Shown: positions 35,951 to 45,317, numbered from the stretch's first letter. The stretch: DNA of 64,000 nucleotides from Catenuloplanes atrovinosus (GCF_031458235.1 NZ_JAVDYB010000001.1:8457001-8521000), one strand, 5' to 3'. Translations and numbers: made by a program. The notes: a model not told the origin generated them from the letters alone.

Positions 35951-36787
35951 ATGACGGCGACCGCGCTTGGACAAACGCGACAGGCGACCACCAGCACGCG
36001 CGGGCTGCTCGGCGCCCGTGACTACCGGGTGACCCGGCTGGCCCCGTCCGACGCGGTGTCCGAGCTGGTGGAGCGGCACTGGCTGGTCGACTGGGACCTG
36101 CCGGACGGGCGGACCTCGCGGGCCACGCTGCTGCCGCACCCGTGCGTGAACCTGACCTGGCTTCCGGGGACCGACGTGATGATCAACGGAGTGGGTCGCG
36201 GCCTGTTCACGTACCCGCTGGCGGGCCGGGGTTTCGTCTTTGGGGTGAAGTTCCGGCCGGGTGGCTTCGCGCCGTTCTGGCCCGGCCAGCTGGCCGAGCT
36301 GACCGACCGGGTCCGGCCGCTCGACCGGGCCGGCGAGCTGCGCGACGCGCTGGCCGCGGCCCGGGGTCCGGACGAGATGGCCGCGGCCGTGGAGCGGCAC
36401 CTGCTGGCCCGGTGGCCCGCGCCGGATCCGGCGGTCGCGCTGGTCGGGCGGATCATCCGGGTGCTGCTGCACGACCGCGAGGTGCGCCGGGTGGACGAGG
36501 TGGCCGCCCGGTTCGGCCTGTCCGCGCGCTCGCTGCAGCGGCTGTTCCGGGCGTACGTGGGTGTGACGCCCAAGGCGGTGCTGTCCCGCTACCGGCTGCA
36601 CGAGGCGGCCGAGCGGCTGGCCGATCCGGACTCCGGCGGGCCGTCCCAGGTCGCGGCGGACCTCGGCTACTTCGACCAGTCGCACTTCATCCGCGACTTC
36701 ACCCGGGTGCTGGGGGAGACCCCGGGCAGTTTTGAGTACCGGCACTCAGGGCCGGCACCGCGCGCGGCGGCAGGATCGTCCCCATGA
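35951..36787 (+). CDS. AraC family regulator
   Basis: The 278-residue product has an N-terminal effector-like domain (about 20-150, with ERHWLVDWDLPDGRTSRATL and HPCVNLTWLPG) and a C-terminal AraC helix-turn-helix pair (about 165-262, FGLSARSLQRLFRAYVGVTPKAVL and LGYFDQSHFIRDFTRVLGETP). It is divergent from the VOC gene, which it may regulate. The frame is open far upstream as a shadow of the preceding gene; ATG 35951 begins the conserved domain. It ends overlapping the next start by 4 bp. Confidence 0.88.
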   Translation: MTATALGQTRQATTSTRGLLGARDYRVTRLAPSDAVSELVERHWLVDWDLPDGRTSRATLLPHPCVNLTWLPGTDVMINGVGRGLFTYPLAGRGFVFGVKFRPGGFAPFWPGQLAELTDRVRPLDRAGELRDALAAARGPDEMAAAVERHLLARWPAPDPAVALVGRIIRVLLHDREVRRVDEVAARFGLSARSLQRLFRAYVGVTPKAVLSRYRLHEAAERLADPDSGGPSQVAADLGYFDQSHFIRDFTRVLGETPGSFEYRHSGPAPRAAAGSSP

Positions 36788-37197
36788 GTCGCACGAGTGC
36801 CGGGCTCCGGCAGGTCCTCCTCGGCGCGGTCGCCGGGGCCGCCGTCTTCGCGGTCGCCTGGGCCGCGTCATCCGCCGTCGTCTTCGGGCTCGGCAGCCTG
36901 CTGTGGCCGGAGAGCCCGGACGCCAACATCGGCGCCGGCCTGATCCTGCTGGCGATCCCGGCCGCCGTCATCCCGCTGGCCCTCTGGGCCGCGCTGCGCG
37001 CGTTGCGCGTGCCCGCCGCCGCGCTGATCGGCGCCGGCGGCATCGTCGTCTACGTGCTGGCCGTCCAGATCGGCACCGGCCAGTCCGCCTGGGAGCCGGT
37101 CTACCTGACCGCCGCGGCCGGCACCGCCGTCTTCGCCATCTACGCGGGCCTCGCGACCGCACTCGCCGGCGCGATCACGTCCCGCCGCGAGGCCTGA
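36784..37197 (+). CDS. Four-helix membrane protein of unknown function
   Basis: The 137-residue product contains four hydrophobic helices (about 12-34, 47-70, 76-94 and 105-130) and short charged ends. Its ATG overlaps the AraC-family stop (ATGA, 36784-36787), so the two are co-translated. No family is recognised. It is followed by a 485-bp convergent gap with a hairpin and repeat copy R4. Confidence 0.7.
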   Translation: MSRTSAGLRQVLLGAVAGAAVFAVAWAASSAVVFGLGSLLWPESPDANIGAGLILLAIPAAVIPLALWAALRALRVPAAALIGAGGIVVYVLAVQIGTGQSAWEPVYLTAAAGTAVFAIYAGLATALAGAITSRREA

Positions 37198-37271
37198 TCC
37201 CGGGGGGTGGGGATCGGGTCCGGGCGGCTGGGGGGCCGCCCGGACCCGCGACGTCCACGGCAGCACGTCGC

Positions 37272-37302
37272 CCCTGCCGGCGATTTTCCGCTGTCGGCAG
37301 GG
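37272..37302 (+). terminator. Hairpin after the AraC operon
   Basis: CCCTGCCG (37272-37279) pairs perfectly with CGGCAGGG (37295-37302); flanking ACGT sequences can extend the stem. It lies 74 bp after the stop codon. Confidence 0.5.
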
Positions 37303-37396
37303 ACGTCCGCGCGCGCCATGAGACCCGGCCGGCGGCGGCCGCCGCGTGCGGTTTCCGAGACGACGTGCCAGGGCCTGCGACAGCCGGGCCGTGGTC

Positions 37397-37410
37397 GGCG
37401 GCGCGCCGCC
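37397..37410. repeat. Perfect 14-bp GC palindrome
   Basis: GGCGGCGCGCCGCC is self-complementary and lies in the 37.2-37.7 kb convergent gap, outside repeat copy R4. A 10-bp palindrome GTTCCGGAAC follows at about 37417. Nothing else is recognisable in this part of the gap. Confidence 0.4.
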
Positions 37411-37510
37411 GGTCACGTTCCGGAACGGGATGCCCGTCGCGACCGAGGTTCCGCGGCGGAACGCCACGCGCGTCACGAGATCAGGCCGGCGGAGGCCGCG
37501 TAGGTTTGTC

Positions 37511-37680
37511 CTGGCCACGCCGGGACCGGCTCCGTCGCCGCGAGCGGAGCGGAGCGCCAGCGGAGTCGGAGCGCGCGGCGAGGTTTGCCCGCGGGAGCAT
37601 GCGGAAACCGGCCGCGCCGGAAGCGGGAATATGGGGTCCGGGGTTGTTCCCGGGGCTGGCGCAGTGCCCGCGGGAGCGAC
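37511..37680 (-). repeat. Convergent-gap repeat, copy R4 (blocks B-C-A-B-D, inverted)
   Basis: Read on the minus strand it holds a partial block B (CTCCCGCGGGCAC), block C (CCCCGGGAACAACCCCGG), block A, block B (CCGCATGCTCCCGCGGGC) and tail block D. Its D block is almost identical to that of copy R5 over about 70 bases, including ACTCCGCTGGCGCTCCGCTC and CGCGGCGACGGAGCCGGTCC. It starts 3 bp from the stop of the MazF-type gene. Confidence 0.85.
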
Positions 37681-37682
37681 GG

Positions 37683-37997
37683 TCACAGCTCGAAAAGGTC
37701 CCGGATCGCCTCGCTGAGCCGGGCCAGGCTGGCACCGGTGATCATGCCGACCTTCTCCGCGCCCGCGCTCGCCGGCAGCCGGCGCATCCGGTTCACCACC
37801 ACGACGCCCGACAGCGGGTCCGCCTCCGCGAGCGGCACCGCGAACGGGGGCAGCTCCGTCGAGCCGCGCTGGCGCACGATCGGGGCGCAGAACGGGGCGG
37901 CGCTGGGGCGCTCGTTGTGTGAGTCGCCGGACAGGACCACCACCCGGTACCGCAGGTCGCTGCGGCCACCGATGGTCCAGATCTCGCCCCGGTTCAC
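37683..37997 (-). CDS. MazF/PemK-type toxin
   Basis: The 104-residue product begins with VNRGEIWTIGG, the start typical of MazF-type endoribonucleases, followed by RYRVVVLSGDSHNE and VVVNRMRRLP. MazF toxins cut mRNA at short motifs when the antitoxin is lost. The GTG start at 37997 overlaps the antitoxin stop (GTGA, 37994-37997). The open frame extends upstream inside the antitoxin gene but has no family similarity there. The cleavage motif cannot be predicted. Confidence 0.82.
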   Translation of the reverse strand: MNRGEIWTIGGRSDLRYRVVVLSGDSHNERPSAAPFCAPIVRQRGSTELPPFAVPLAEADPLSGVVVVNRMRRLPASAGAEKVGMITGASLARLSEAIRDLFEL

Positions 37998-38245
37998 GCT
38001 GCGTCGGAGAGGTCGTTCCAGTTGGTCTCGAGCTTCTCCGCCAGACGGTCGAAGCCGTCCAACTCGTCGCGGACGTCGGGGTTGGCGGTGAGCCACTCCT
38101 CGTGGCGCCGGGCCGCCTGCCGCAGCGCCTCGCGCCGGACCGCGCGGTCCAGCCACGCCGAGAGCGTGAGACCCTCCTCGGCCGCGGCCGCCCGCGCCCG
38201 GGCCAGGGTGTCCGCCCTCAGGCCGAGGGTCACCTTTTCCGCCAT
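37994..38245 (-). CDS. Antitoxin of the MazF-type pair
   Basis: The 83-residue product begins MAEKVTLGLRADTLARARAA, a ribbon-helix-helix-like start, and has an acidic C-terminal part (WLTANPDVRDELDGFDRLAEKLETNWNDL) suited to wrapping a toxin. It lies directly upstream of the MazF-type gene with a 4-bp overlap, the usual antitoxin-first order. It should neutralise the toxin and repress the operon (family knowledge). The longer open frame upstream is a shadow. Confidence 0.8.
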   Translation of the reverse strand: MAEKVTLGLRADTLARARAAAAEEGLTLSAWLDRAVRREALRQAARRHEEWLTANPDVRDELDGFDRLAEKLETNWNDLSDAA

Positions 38246-38307
38246 ACGGCCGATCGTACGCGCGCCGGGCGTCCTCGCGAACTCAGCACGTCGCGTCCCG
38301 GACCAGA

Positions 38308-39084
38308 TCATGACCTGCCGGTACGCAGCCGGACCAGCAGGTCGTGCACCGCGTCCGCCGCACCCGGCCGCTCGGGCAGGTGGGTCGACGCGCGGGCCTG
38401 CTCCAGCGCGGCCTCCAGCGTGGCGAGGTCGGTGGCCAGCCGGTCGTCGCCCGGCCCGAACCCGGTGGCGGCCCGGTGCTCGCCGGCCGCCTTCGCCGCG
38501 ATCAGCTCGGGCAGGTATCCGGGTGCCTCGGGCACGATCCCGGCCAGCGTGGGCAGGTGCGCGCTCAGCTCGCCGGACCGCATCAGGTGCAGGCCGGTCA
38601 GGTACGCCCGGAACGTGTACAGCAGCGGCTTGAGCTCCCCGGACTTGGCGTAGAGCCGGTGCTGGGTCTGCGCGAAGCCGCGGTAGTGGTGCGCGTGGTG
38701 GCGGGTCACCGTGTCCGGGCCGAGCGCCACCAGTTCCTCGTGCGCGGGCGATCCGGCCACCACGATCGGCGAGAGCAGCTGCTCCAGCACGTACCCGTTG
38801 CGGCTCAGCAGCAGCCGGAAGAACTTGAACGCGTCGTGCGTGACCAGGTCGATCTCGGCGCCGTCCTGTTCCCACCCGGTGTCGATCGTGTCCCGGCCGG
38901 TCCGCAGCCCGACCACCTCCTCGATCGGCAGCAGGTGCGCGCCGCGCAGGTCGACGTCCGAGTCCCGGCTCGGGAAGCCGTAGAGGTGCGCGCCGGAGAC
39001 GGTCACGAACAGCAGCGGGTACGGCTGACCGGCCGTGATCGCGCGCAGCTCCGCCAGGTCCAGCACGGTCATGTCGCGCGTCAC
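38308..39084 (-). CDS. Nucleotidyltransferase (COG3541 type), member 1 of a pair
   Basis: The 258-residue product carries the polymerase-beta nucleotidyltransferase core GAHLYGFPSRDSDVDLRGAH, with the metal-binding Asp-x-Asp pair, and a third acid in GAEIDLVTHD. The first motif has Gly-Ala instead of the usual Gly-Ser. A helical C-terminal part follows. Proteins of this type are uncharacterised; some are suggested to modify RNA. It overlaps a second nucleotidyltransferase gene by 4 bp, and a toxin-antitoxin pair starts 62 bp downstream on the same strand. Confidence 0.82.
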   Translation of the reverse strand: MTRDMTVLDLAELRAITAGQPYPLLFVTVSGAHLYGFPSRDSDVDLRGAHLLPIEEVVGLRTGRDTIDTGWEQDGAEIDLVTHDAFKFFRLLLSRNGYVLEQLLSPIVVAGSPAHEELVALGPDTVTRHHAHHYRGFAQTQHRLYAKSGELKPLLYTFRAYLTGLHLMRSGELSAHLPTLAGIVPEAPGYLPELIAAKAAGEHRAATGFGPGDDRLATDLATLEAALEQARASTHLPERPGAADAVHDLLVRLRTGRS

Positions 39085-40004
39085 GCCAGCGCCTCCCGCG
39101 CGCTGCGGGCCCGCACCGAGCGCAGCCAGGCGTCGACGCGGGCCGCGTCCGGCACGGCGGGCAGCGGCGTGGCGTCCAGCGCGTCGTCGATCTGCGCGTG
39201 CAGCGACAGCCGCCAGGTCTCCACCTCCGGCCAGGCGCGCTCGCCCCGCCGTACCGACAGCAGCCGTTCGCGGTGTTCGCCCGCGTCGGTGCGGAACGCG
39301 CCGGTCGCGAGCACGTCCCGGCAGGCCAGCAGCAGCCGGAGCAGGTGCATCACGTGCTTCCAGCGCGGTTCCCCGTCCCGCCGCAGGTCCGCCTCGATCT
39401 TCTTGAACTGACTCAGTACATAACCGGAGTAGGTCTGGTACATCAGCTGGGACAGGAACGCGCCGCGCAGCTCCACCAGTTCCTCGCCGAGCGGCGTGAT
39501 CGTCTCCACCATCGGCGAGTGCAGCACCTCCAGCAGGTTCGGGTTCGCCTTCAGGGCCAGCTCGCAGAAGCGCTCCACCTCCCAGGAGAACTGCTCCGGG
39601 GCGGGACCCTCCACGTGCCGCGGCGGCTTGCGCAGCGACCAGAACGCGTCCGCCGGTGCCGCGTAGACACCGCGCAGGTCGGTGTCCGAGCCCTCGACGT
39701 CCAGCCCGAACGCGCGCGAACCGACCACCGCGGCGTAGATCGTGTGATCCGTGACGTAGCGGTGGTCGTCCGTGACCGGCCCGGACCGGGTCGCGTCCCG
39801 CTGGTAGGCCTTGCGCAGCGCCAGGTCGCCGCGCCCGGCCGTGATCTGGCGGCCGTCGGTGAGCCGGATCAGGTATCCGCCGGACTCCGCGTCGCCGACC
39901 ACGCGACCGGTCGCGCCGCGCTGCACGCGGGCGCCGGCCTGGTCCAGGGAGGCCTCCCGGAGCACCACCTGGGTGCCGCCCGGGAGACGGGGAGAAGTCG
40001 TCAT
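39081..40004 (-). CDS. Nucleotidyltransferase (COG3541 type), member 2 with N-terminal beta-barrel
   Basis: The 307-residue product has an N-terminal SH3-like segment of about 65 residues (RVQRGATGRVVGDAESGGYLIRLTDGR) and a nucleotidyltransferase core VVGSRAFGLDVEGSDTDLRG with intact Gly-Ser and Asp-x-Asp. A helical region with NPNLLEVLHSP, and RWKHVMHLLRLLL follows. It differs from member 1 by its full first motif and added domain, so the two may act as an active/regulatory pair (inference). The ATG at 40004 lies 2 bp after the stop of a lipoprotein gene. Confidence 0.82.
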   Translation of the reverse strand: MTTSPRLPGGTQVVLREASLDQAGARVQRGATGRVVGDAESGGYLIRLTDGRQITAGRGDLALRKAYQRDATRSGPVTDDHRYVTDHTIYAAVVGSRAFGLDVEGSDTDLRGVYAAPADAFWSLRKPPRHVEGPAPEQFSWEVERFCELALKANPNLLEVLHSPMVETITPLGEELVELRGAFLSQLMYQTYSGYVLSQFKKIEADLRRDGEPRWKHVMHLLRLLLACRDVLATGAFRTDAGEHRERLLSVRRGERAWPEVETWRLSLHAQIDDALDATPLPAVPDAARVDAWLRSVRARSAREALA

Positions 40005-40006
40005 CG

Positions 40007-40633
40007 CTAGGCGATCGTACGTTCGCCCCGCTCGAAACCCCGGCCGGTCCAGGTGAACCGGTCCGTCACGGTCAGGCTGCCGCCGGACGCGTTGTCGTCC
40101 TTCTCGGTGAACGCGCGTGAGGTGACCACCACGGTGCCGTTCTCCAGCAAGAGCTTCTTCACCCGAAGGCCGCGGTCGTCCTCGCCGTCCTGGTACGTGA
40201 GCAGCACGCCCAGCCGCCGCCAGCCACCCGCGGGCGGCGCGCCGTCGTACGCGTGCACCACGGACGGCCAGCTCGACGTGGACGCGGTGCAGGAGGCCGC
40301 GACCAGGACGTCCGCCACGCCGTCGCCGGTCACGTCGCGGTTGGCCACCGCACCCTGCTCGACCGGCATCGCGGCGGCCGGGCACGCCAGCGCCGCGGCC
40401 AGCGCGGACTGCCAGTCGCCGGTGCCGGTCTCACCGGGCGCCGCCGGTGGGGCTTCGCTGGTCGCGGGCGGGGCCGCGCCGGTCGCCGATGGCGCCGGGG
40501 CGGCGGCGGAGGCGGCGGCGGGCGCGGAGATGGTGGACGGCGCCGGCTGGGGTGCCCTCGCCTCCTCCTCGCCTCCGTTGGTGCACGCCGTGAGCGCCAG
40601 CGCCAGTGCCAGCACGCCGATCTTCTTGATCAT
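40007..40633 (-). CDS. Lipoprotein with Ala/Pro spacer
   Basis: The 208-residue product has lipobox LTAC (Cys17), an Ala/Pro/Ser-rich spacer of about 50 residues, and a soluble domain (about 75-208). The domain contains NRDVTGDGVADVLVAASC, which resembles a calcium-binding FG-GAP-like repeat. No function can be assigned. It ends 2 bp before the start of the nucleotidyltransferase gene, so it may head that operon, although a surface lipoprotein is an odd partner for nucleotidyltransferases. The open frame continues upstream into the MFS region as a shadow. Confidence 0.75.
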   Translation of the reverse strand: MIKKIGVLALALALTACTNGGEEEARAPQPAPSTISAPAAASAAAPAPSATGAAPPATSEAPPAAPGETGTGDWQSALAAALACPAAAMPVEQGAVANRDVTGDGVADVLVAASCTASTSSWPSVVHAYDGAPPAGGWRRLGVLLTYQDGEDDRGLRVKKLLLENGTVVVTSRAFTEKDDNASGGSLTVTDRFTWTGRGFERGERTIA

Positions 40634-40713
40634 GTCGAGTTCCTCCCCGTGACGGACGACTGTCGGTTCGCACCAACGGCACGCCTCAGCCGCGGTGCCG
40701 GTTGCACCCGATC

Positions 40714-41865
40714 TCAATCTCTGGCGAGTACGGCCGCGCCCAGCACGCCGGCCGCCGCGTGCACGCCCGCGGCCGCGAACAGCAGGCCGTGCGCGCCGGC
40801 GCCGGCCGCGTACCCGGCGAGCGCGGTGCCCAGCGCCGCTGTGGTCACCTTCAGCCCGGCGCCGAGCGTGAAGACCTGCGTGTGCACCGCGGCCGGCGCG
40901 TGCCGGTCCCGGCTGGTGAACAGCGCGGCCGACTGCGGCCCGAAGAAGAACCCGGCCGCGCCGAAGAGCAGGGCCGCGGGGATCACGCCGGGCACGAACG
41001 GCACCGCGGCCAGCGGCAGCGCGGAGGCCACCAGACAGATCATCACGGTACGTTCCGGACGGCGCGCGCCGATCGGGTACCGCGCGTACAGCAGCGATCC
41101 GGCCATCCCGCCGATCGCGGCCGCGGACAGCAGCGCGCCGGAGGCGTACCCGGCGTGGTACTCGATCGCCAGCAGCGCCGCGATCAGCGGGAACGCGCCG
41201 GTCGCGCCCGCGCCCAGGCTGGTCGCCAGCGTCACCGCGCGCAGCCGGCGGATTCGCCAGATCGCGCCGAACCCGCCGGTCAGCATGCCGCCCAGCGTGG
41301 CGGCCGGCGCCTCGCGCCGGGTCAGCGGCAGCGACAGCACCACCAGCCCGGCCGTGAGCGCACCACCGCCGAGCAGCAGCGTCGCCGCGCGCGGGCCGGG
41401 CGTCTCCGCCACCACGGCCGCCGTGGCGGGGCCGCAGATGCCGGCCAGGTTGTAGGTCATCACGTCCAGCCCGTAGACCCGGTCCCGCCGCCCGGCCGGG
41501 AACAACTCCTTGATCAGGCTGGACAGGCCGCCGAAGCCCAGCGGCGCGCAGGCACCGCCGAGCACCGCGACGAGCAGCACCACCGCGGCCGGGAGCACGC
41601 CGGTGAGCAGGCCGCACACGGCCAGCGCCGCACCGTACCCGCCGAGGAACAGCGCGTAGACCGGCGCCCGGCGGCGGGCCCGGTCCGCGATCACGCCGAC
41701 CGCGGACGCCGCCAGCACGTGCGGCACCATGAACGCGGCGGCCAGCGCACCGCCGAAGAACGTGCTGCCGGTCGTGTCCAGCGCCAGCAGGAGCAGCGCC
41801 ACCCGGGCGCCCTCGTCCGCGAACCGGGCGAGCACCGCGACGGCCAGATATCGATAGATCATCAC
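40714..41865 (-). CDS. MFS transporter
   Basis: The 383-residue product has about twelve membrane helices and the MFS loop motif between helices 2 and 3 (GVIADRARRRAPV). Conserved Gly-rich helices 5 and 11 are present. It resembles drug or metabolite efflux permeases of the DHA1 or enterobactin-exporter type, but the substrate is not identifiable. It is divergent from ychF with only about 50 bp between starts. Confidence 0.88.
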   Translation of the reverse strand: MMIYRYLAVAVLARFADEGARVALLLLALDTTGSTFFGGALAAAFMVPHVLAASAVGVIADRARRRAPVYALFLGGYGAALAVCGLLTGVLPAAVVLLVAVLGGACAPLGFGGLSSLIKELFPAGRRDRVYGLDVMTYNLAGICGPATAAVVAETPGPRAATLLLGGGALTAGLVVLSLPLTRREAPAATLGGMLTGGFGAIWRIRRLRAVTLATSLGAGATGAFPLIAALLAIEYHAGYASGALLSAAAIGGMAGSLLYARYPIGARRPERTVMICLVASALPLAAVPFVPGVIPAALLFGAAGFFFGPQSAALFTSRDRHAPAAVHTQVFTLGAGLKVTTAALGTALAGYAAGAGAHGLLFAAAGVHAAAGVLGAAVLARD

Positions 41866-41905
41866 CGAAGACGATAGGCCGGACCGGCGCGATCCGCGCG
41901 GGCAC

Positions 41906-41911
41906 TAAGCT
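41906..41911 (+). promoter_or_regulatory. -10 element for probably leaderless ychF
   Basis: TAAGCT ends 8 nt before GTG 41920. Confidence 0.45.
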
Positions 41912-41919
41912 GGTCAGTC

Positions 41920-43005
<1,086 letters not shown>

Positions 43006-43016
43006 CAGGGGGCGTC

Positions 43017-43754
43017 GTGGCGGCGGATGAGCCGACGATTCTGGCGACCAGCATGGTGTTTCGCGGGGCCGGGGCCGGGCCGTACGACTGGCAGGCGCCG
43101 CCGGTCTACCGGTACGCGGCGGAGCTGGCCGGGACCGGTGGGCGGCGGCCGAAGCTGTGCTACCTGGGGCAGGCCGACGGGGACAGCATGAACTCCCGTG
43201 CCGCGTTCTACGCCGCGCTGAGCGCGGAGGGGTTCGCGGTCTCGCACCTGGCGCTGTTTCCCATGCCGAACCACCGGGACGTCCGGCGGCACCTGCTGGA
43301 GCAGGACGTCATCTGGGTCGGCGGCGGCAGCGTGGCGAACATGGTGGCGGTCTGGCGGGTGCACGGGCTGCCGGAGATCCTGCACGAGGCGTGGCAGGCC
43401 GGCGTGGTGCTGGGCGGCGTGTCCGCGGGCAGCATCTGCTGGACGCTCGGCGGCACCACCGACAGTTTCGGCCGAGACCTGCGCGCGTTCACCGGCGGAC
43501 TGGGCTGGCTGCCGTACGCGAACGGCGTGCACTACGACGCGGAGGAGCAGCGGCGCCCGCAGATGCACCGCCTGATGCGCGAGGGCGTGCTGGCCCCGCA
43601 CGGATACGCCACGGACAACGGCGCCGGCCTGGTCTTCCGCGGCACCACGCTGGCCGGGGCGATCACCGACCGGGACGGCGCCGGCGCCTACGAACTGCAC
43701 CGCACCGACACCGGCGACGTCACCGAGACCCCGCTCCCGACCACCCGGATCTGA
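43017..43754 (+). CDS. Peptidase E (S51) family protein
   Basis: The 245-residue product has a class-I glutamine-amidotransferase-like fold with the nucleophile elbow GGVSAGSICW (Ser136), IWVGGGSVANMV before it, and the later catalytic His/Asp region (HGYATDNGAG). Peptidase E cleaves N-terminal aspartyl dipeptides in the cytoplasm. It follows ychF by 11 bp and has a GGGGG ribosome site, so it may be co-transcribed. It is convergent with the PH-like gene with a 2-bp gap. Confidence 0.88.
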   Translation: MAADEPTILATSMVFRGAGAGPYDWQAPPVYRYAAELAGTGGRRPKLCYLGQADGDSMNSRAAFYAALSAEGFAVSHLALFPMPNHRDVRRHLLEQDVIWVGGGSVANMVAVWRVHGLPEILHEAWQAGVVLGGVSAGSICWTLGGTTDSFGRDLRAFTGGLGWLPYANGVHYDAEEQRRPQMHRLMREGVLAPHGYATDNGAGLVFRGTTLAGAITDRDGAGAYELHRTDTGDVTETPLPTTRI

Positions 43755-43756
43755 CG

Positions 43757-44119
43757 CTACGAGATGTAGAAGAGGATGACGTTGTGGACGTGGTGGGCCT
43801 TGTGGTCGCCGCGGAACTCGACCTCGTAGGTATGGGTGCCGACGTTGATCGCGATGGTGCTGGAGCCGAAGAAGGTGCCGGCCCACGACTTGTTGCTGAC
43901 GACGCTGACGCTGGTCACCCTGGCGTAGGGGATGCTGGTGATCGCGAACTTCTTGCCGACGAACGACTTGTCCTGGATGATCACGCGGCGGTTGGTGAGG
44001 CCGATGAAGCCGGTGCCGACGCCGACCGCGTCGTAGACGGCGATGACGTCCTCACCCTCGAGGAGGCCGCTCTCGATCTGCTTCAGCTGTTCCTTGCGGT
44101 CATAGGTCGCCTGTGCCAT
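43757..44119 (-). CDS. Bacterial PH-domain protein
   Basis: The 120-residue product is a single PH-like beta-barrel. It shows GLLEGEDVIAVYDAVGVGTG, LTNRRVIIQDKSFVGKK, the typical IPYARVTSVSVVSNK and a closing amphipathic helix HHVHNVILFYIS. Single-domain bacterial PH proteins have unknown roles; no partner domain or signal peptide is visible. Confidence 0.78.
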   Translation of the reverse strand: MAQATYDRKEQLKQIESGLLEGEDVIAVYDAVGVGTGFIGLTNRRVIIQDKSFVGKKFAITSIPYARVTSVSVVSNKSWAGTFFGSSTIAINVGTHTYEVEFRGDHKAHHVHNVILFYIS

Positions 44120-44161
44120 GACCTGAAGGCTAGACCGGCCGCGCTGTGGCGAGCGTCACCA

Positions 44162-44539
44162 TCAGGCGGCGGTGACGGTGCGGTACGCGTCCTCGATACG
44201 GGCGGCGAGTGCCACCTGACCTTCCGTTATGGACTCGGCGCCGGCGGCGGCGACCCGGATCTGGGTCTCGCCCTCCAGGCGCCGGATCTCCGGCCGGAGG
44301 TGCAGCGCGTCGGCCGCCACCTTGATCCGCTCGGTCAGGTCCGCATGCTGTGCCTCGTTCAGAGCTAGAGTTCGGCTGAGCTGCTGGCCGTCGCGGGTCC
44401 ACCCGGACAGGACGGTCAGGGCGTCACTCAGATAATCGCGGTTCGCTGTGCGTCCGCTGTTGCTCCAGAGAGCACGCATCGCCACGCCTCCCCCAGGCGT
44501 CGTTGCCGGCTTGTGGCCAAATCGTCGCCGTGTCGTCAT
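44162..44539 (-). CDS. Divergent pterin-4a-carbinolamine dehydratase-like protein
   Basis: The 125-residue product has the helix-strand order of the PCD/DCoH fold: LSGWTRDGQQLSRTLAL, LTERIKVAADALHLRPEIRR and GITEG-like ESITEGQVALAARIEDAY. The active-site motif of true dehydratases (His-His-Pro) is replaced by His-Leu-Arg-Pro, so the pterin activity is doubtful. Phenylalanine hydroxylase is not encoded nearby. The first 20 residues may be extra; an internal ATG at residue 21 is possible. Confidence 0.6.
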   Translation of the reverse strand: MTTRRRFGHKPATTPGGGVAMRALWSNSGRTANRDYLSDALTVLSGWTRDGQQLSRTLALNEAQHADLTERIKVAADALHLRPEIRRLEGETQIRVAAAGAESITEGQVALAARIEDAYRTVTAA

Positions 44540-44650
44540 GGTGTCGCCCCTAGTCTTCCCGCTGACGGGTTGGCGTGTCCATGGCTACTGGACCACCTTG
44601 TCGTCGTACTAAGAGTTGATGCCGTCCACCCGAAATACCGATTGATCTGG

Positions 44651-44656
44651 CACTCT
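44651..44656 (+). promoter_or_regulatory. -10 element for leaderless NUDIX gene
   Basis: CACTCT ends 8 nt before GTG 44665, favouring that codon over the in-frame TTG at 44659, which would be too close. Confidence 0.4.
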
Positions 44657-44664
44657 GGTTGCCC

Positions 44665-45081
44665 GTGTACACGGAACAGGCCAGGTCGAAGGTCGTCGTC
44701 GGCGCTGCCATCCTCTCCGGCGGACGCGTCCTGGCCTGCGCGCGCTCGGCGCCCCCGGAGGTCGCCGGCCGATTCGAGTTCCCCGGCGGCAAGGTCGAGC
44801 CGGGCGAGTCCGAGACCGACGCGGTCGCACGCGAATGCGCGGAGGAACTGGGCATCACGGTCCGGGCCGGCGCGCGTCTCGGCGGCGACGTGCCGCTCGG
44901 CAACGGCTGGGCGGTCCTTCGCGTCTACCTCGCGGAGCTGATCGGCGACGCCCAGCCACGCGCGCTGGAGCACCGCGAACTCCGCTGGCTCGCCGCGGAC
45001 GAGCTCGACTCCGTCCCCTGGCTGCCCGCCGACGTACCGATCGTGGCCGCCCTCCGCAACCACCTGCGGGACCACTCCTGA
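44665..45081 (+). CDS. NUDIX hydrolase, MutT-like
   Basis: The 138-residue product has the NUDIX box GGKVEPGESETDAVARECAEELGI (about 36-59) with the full set of metal-binding Glu residues. The flanks GRFEFPGGK and a C-terminal ELRWLAADELDSVPWLPAD are typical of MutT-like (d)CTP or 8-oxo-dGTP pyrophosphohydrolases that clean the nucleotide pool. Start GTG 44665 is preferred on promoter distance. It is convergent with sdhB across a repeat-bearing gap. Confidence 0.9.
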   Translation: MYTEQARSKVVVGAAILSGGRVLACARSAPPEVAGRFEFPGGKVEPGESETDAVARECAEELGITVRAGARLGGDVPLGNGWAVLRVYLAELIGDAQPRALEHRELRWLAADELDSVPWLPADVPIVAALRNHLRDHS

Positions 45082-45095
45082 GCGCCGAGAACCGA

Positions 45096-45290
45096 TTTCC
45101 CGCTTCCGGCCCGGCTGGGTCCCGCATGCTCCCGCGGGCACTGTGCCGGCCCCGGGGACGACCCCGGACCCCAATCTTCCCGCTTCCGGCCCGGCTGAGC
45201 CCCGCATGCTCCCGCGGGCCAACCTCGCCGCGGGCTTCGACTCCGCTGGCGCTCCGCTCCGCTCGCGGCGACGGAGCCGGTCCCGGCGTG
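45096..45290 (+). repeat. Convergent-gap repeat, copy R5 (blocks A-B-C-A-B-D)
   Basis: Block A (TTCCCGCTTCCGGCCCGG) occurs twice exactly 80 bp apart (CGCTTCCGGC at 45101 and 45181), each followed by block B (CGCATGCTCCCGCGGGC). Between them is block C with the same CCGGGG-ACGA-CCCCGG hairpin as R3 (45152-45167). The tail D block (45220-45290) is nearly identical to R4. It lies in the 321-bp gap between the NUDIX gene and convergent sdhB. Confidence 0.85.
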
Positions 45291-45317
45291 GCCGGGGAAG
45301 AACCACGCGACGGCCGT

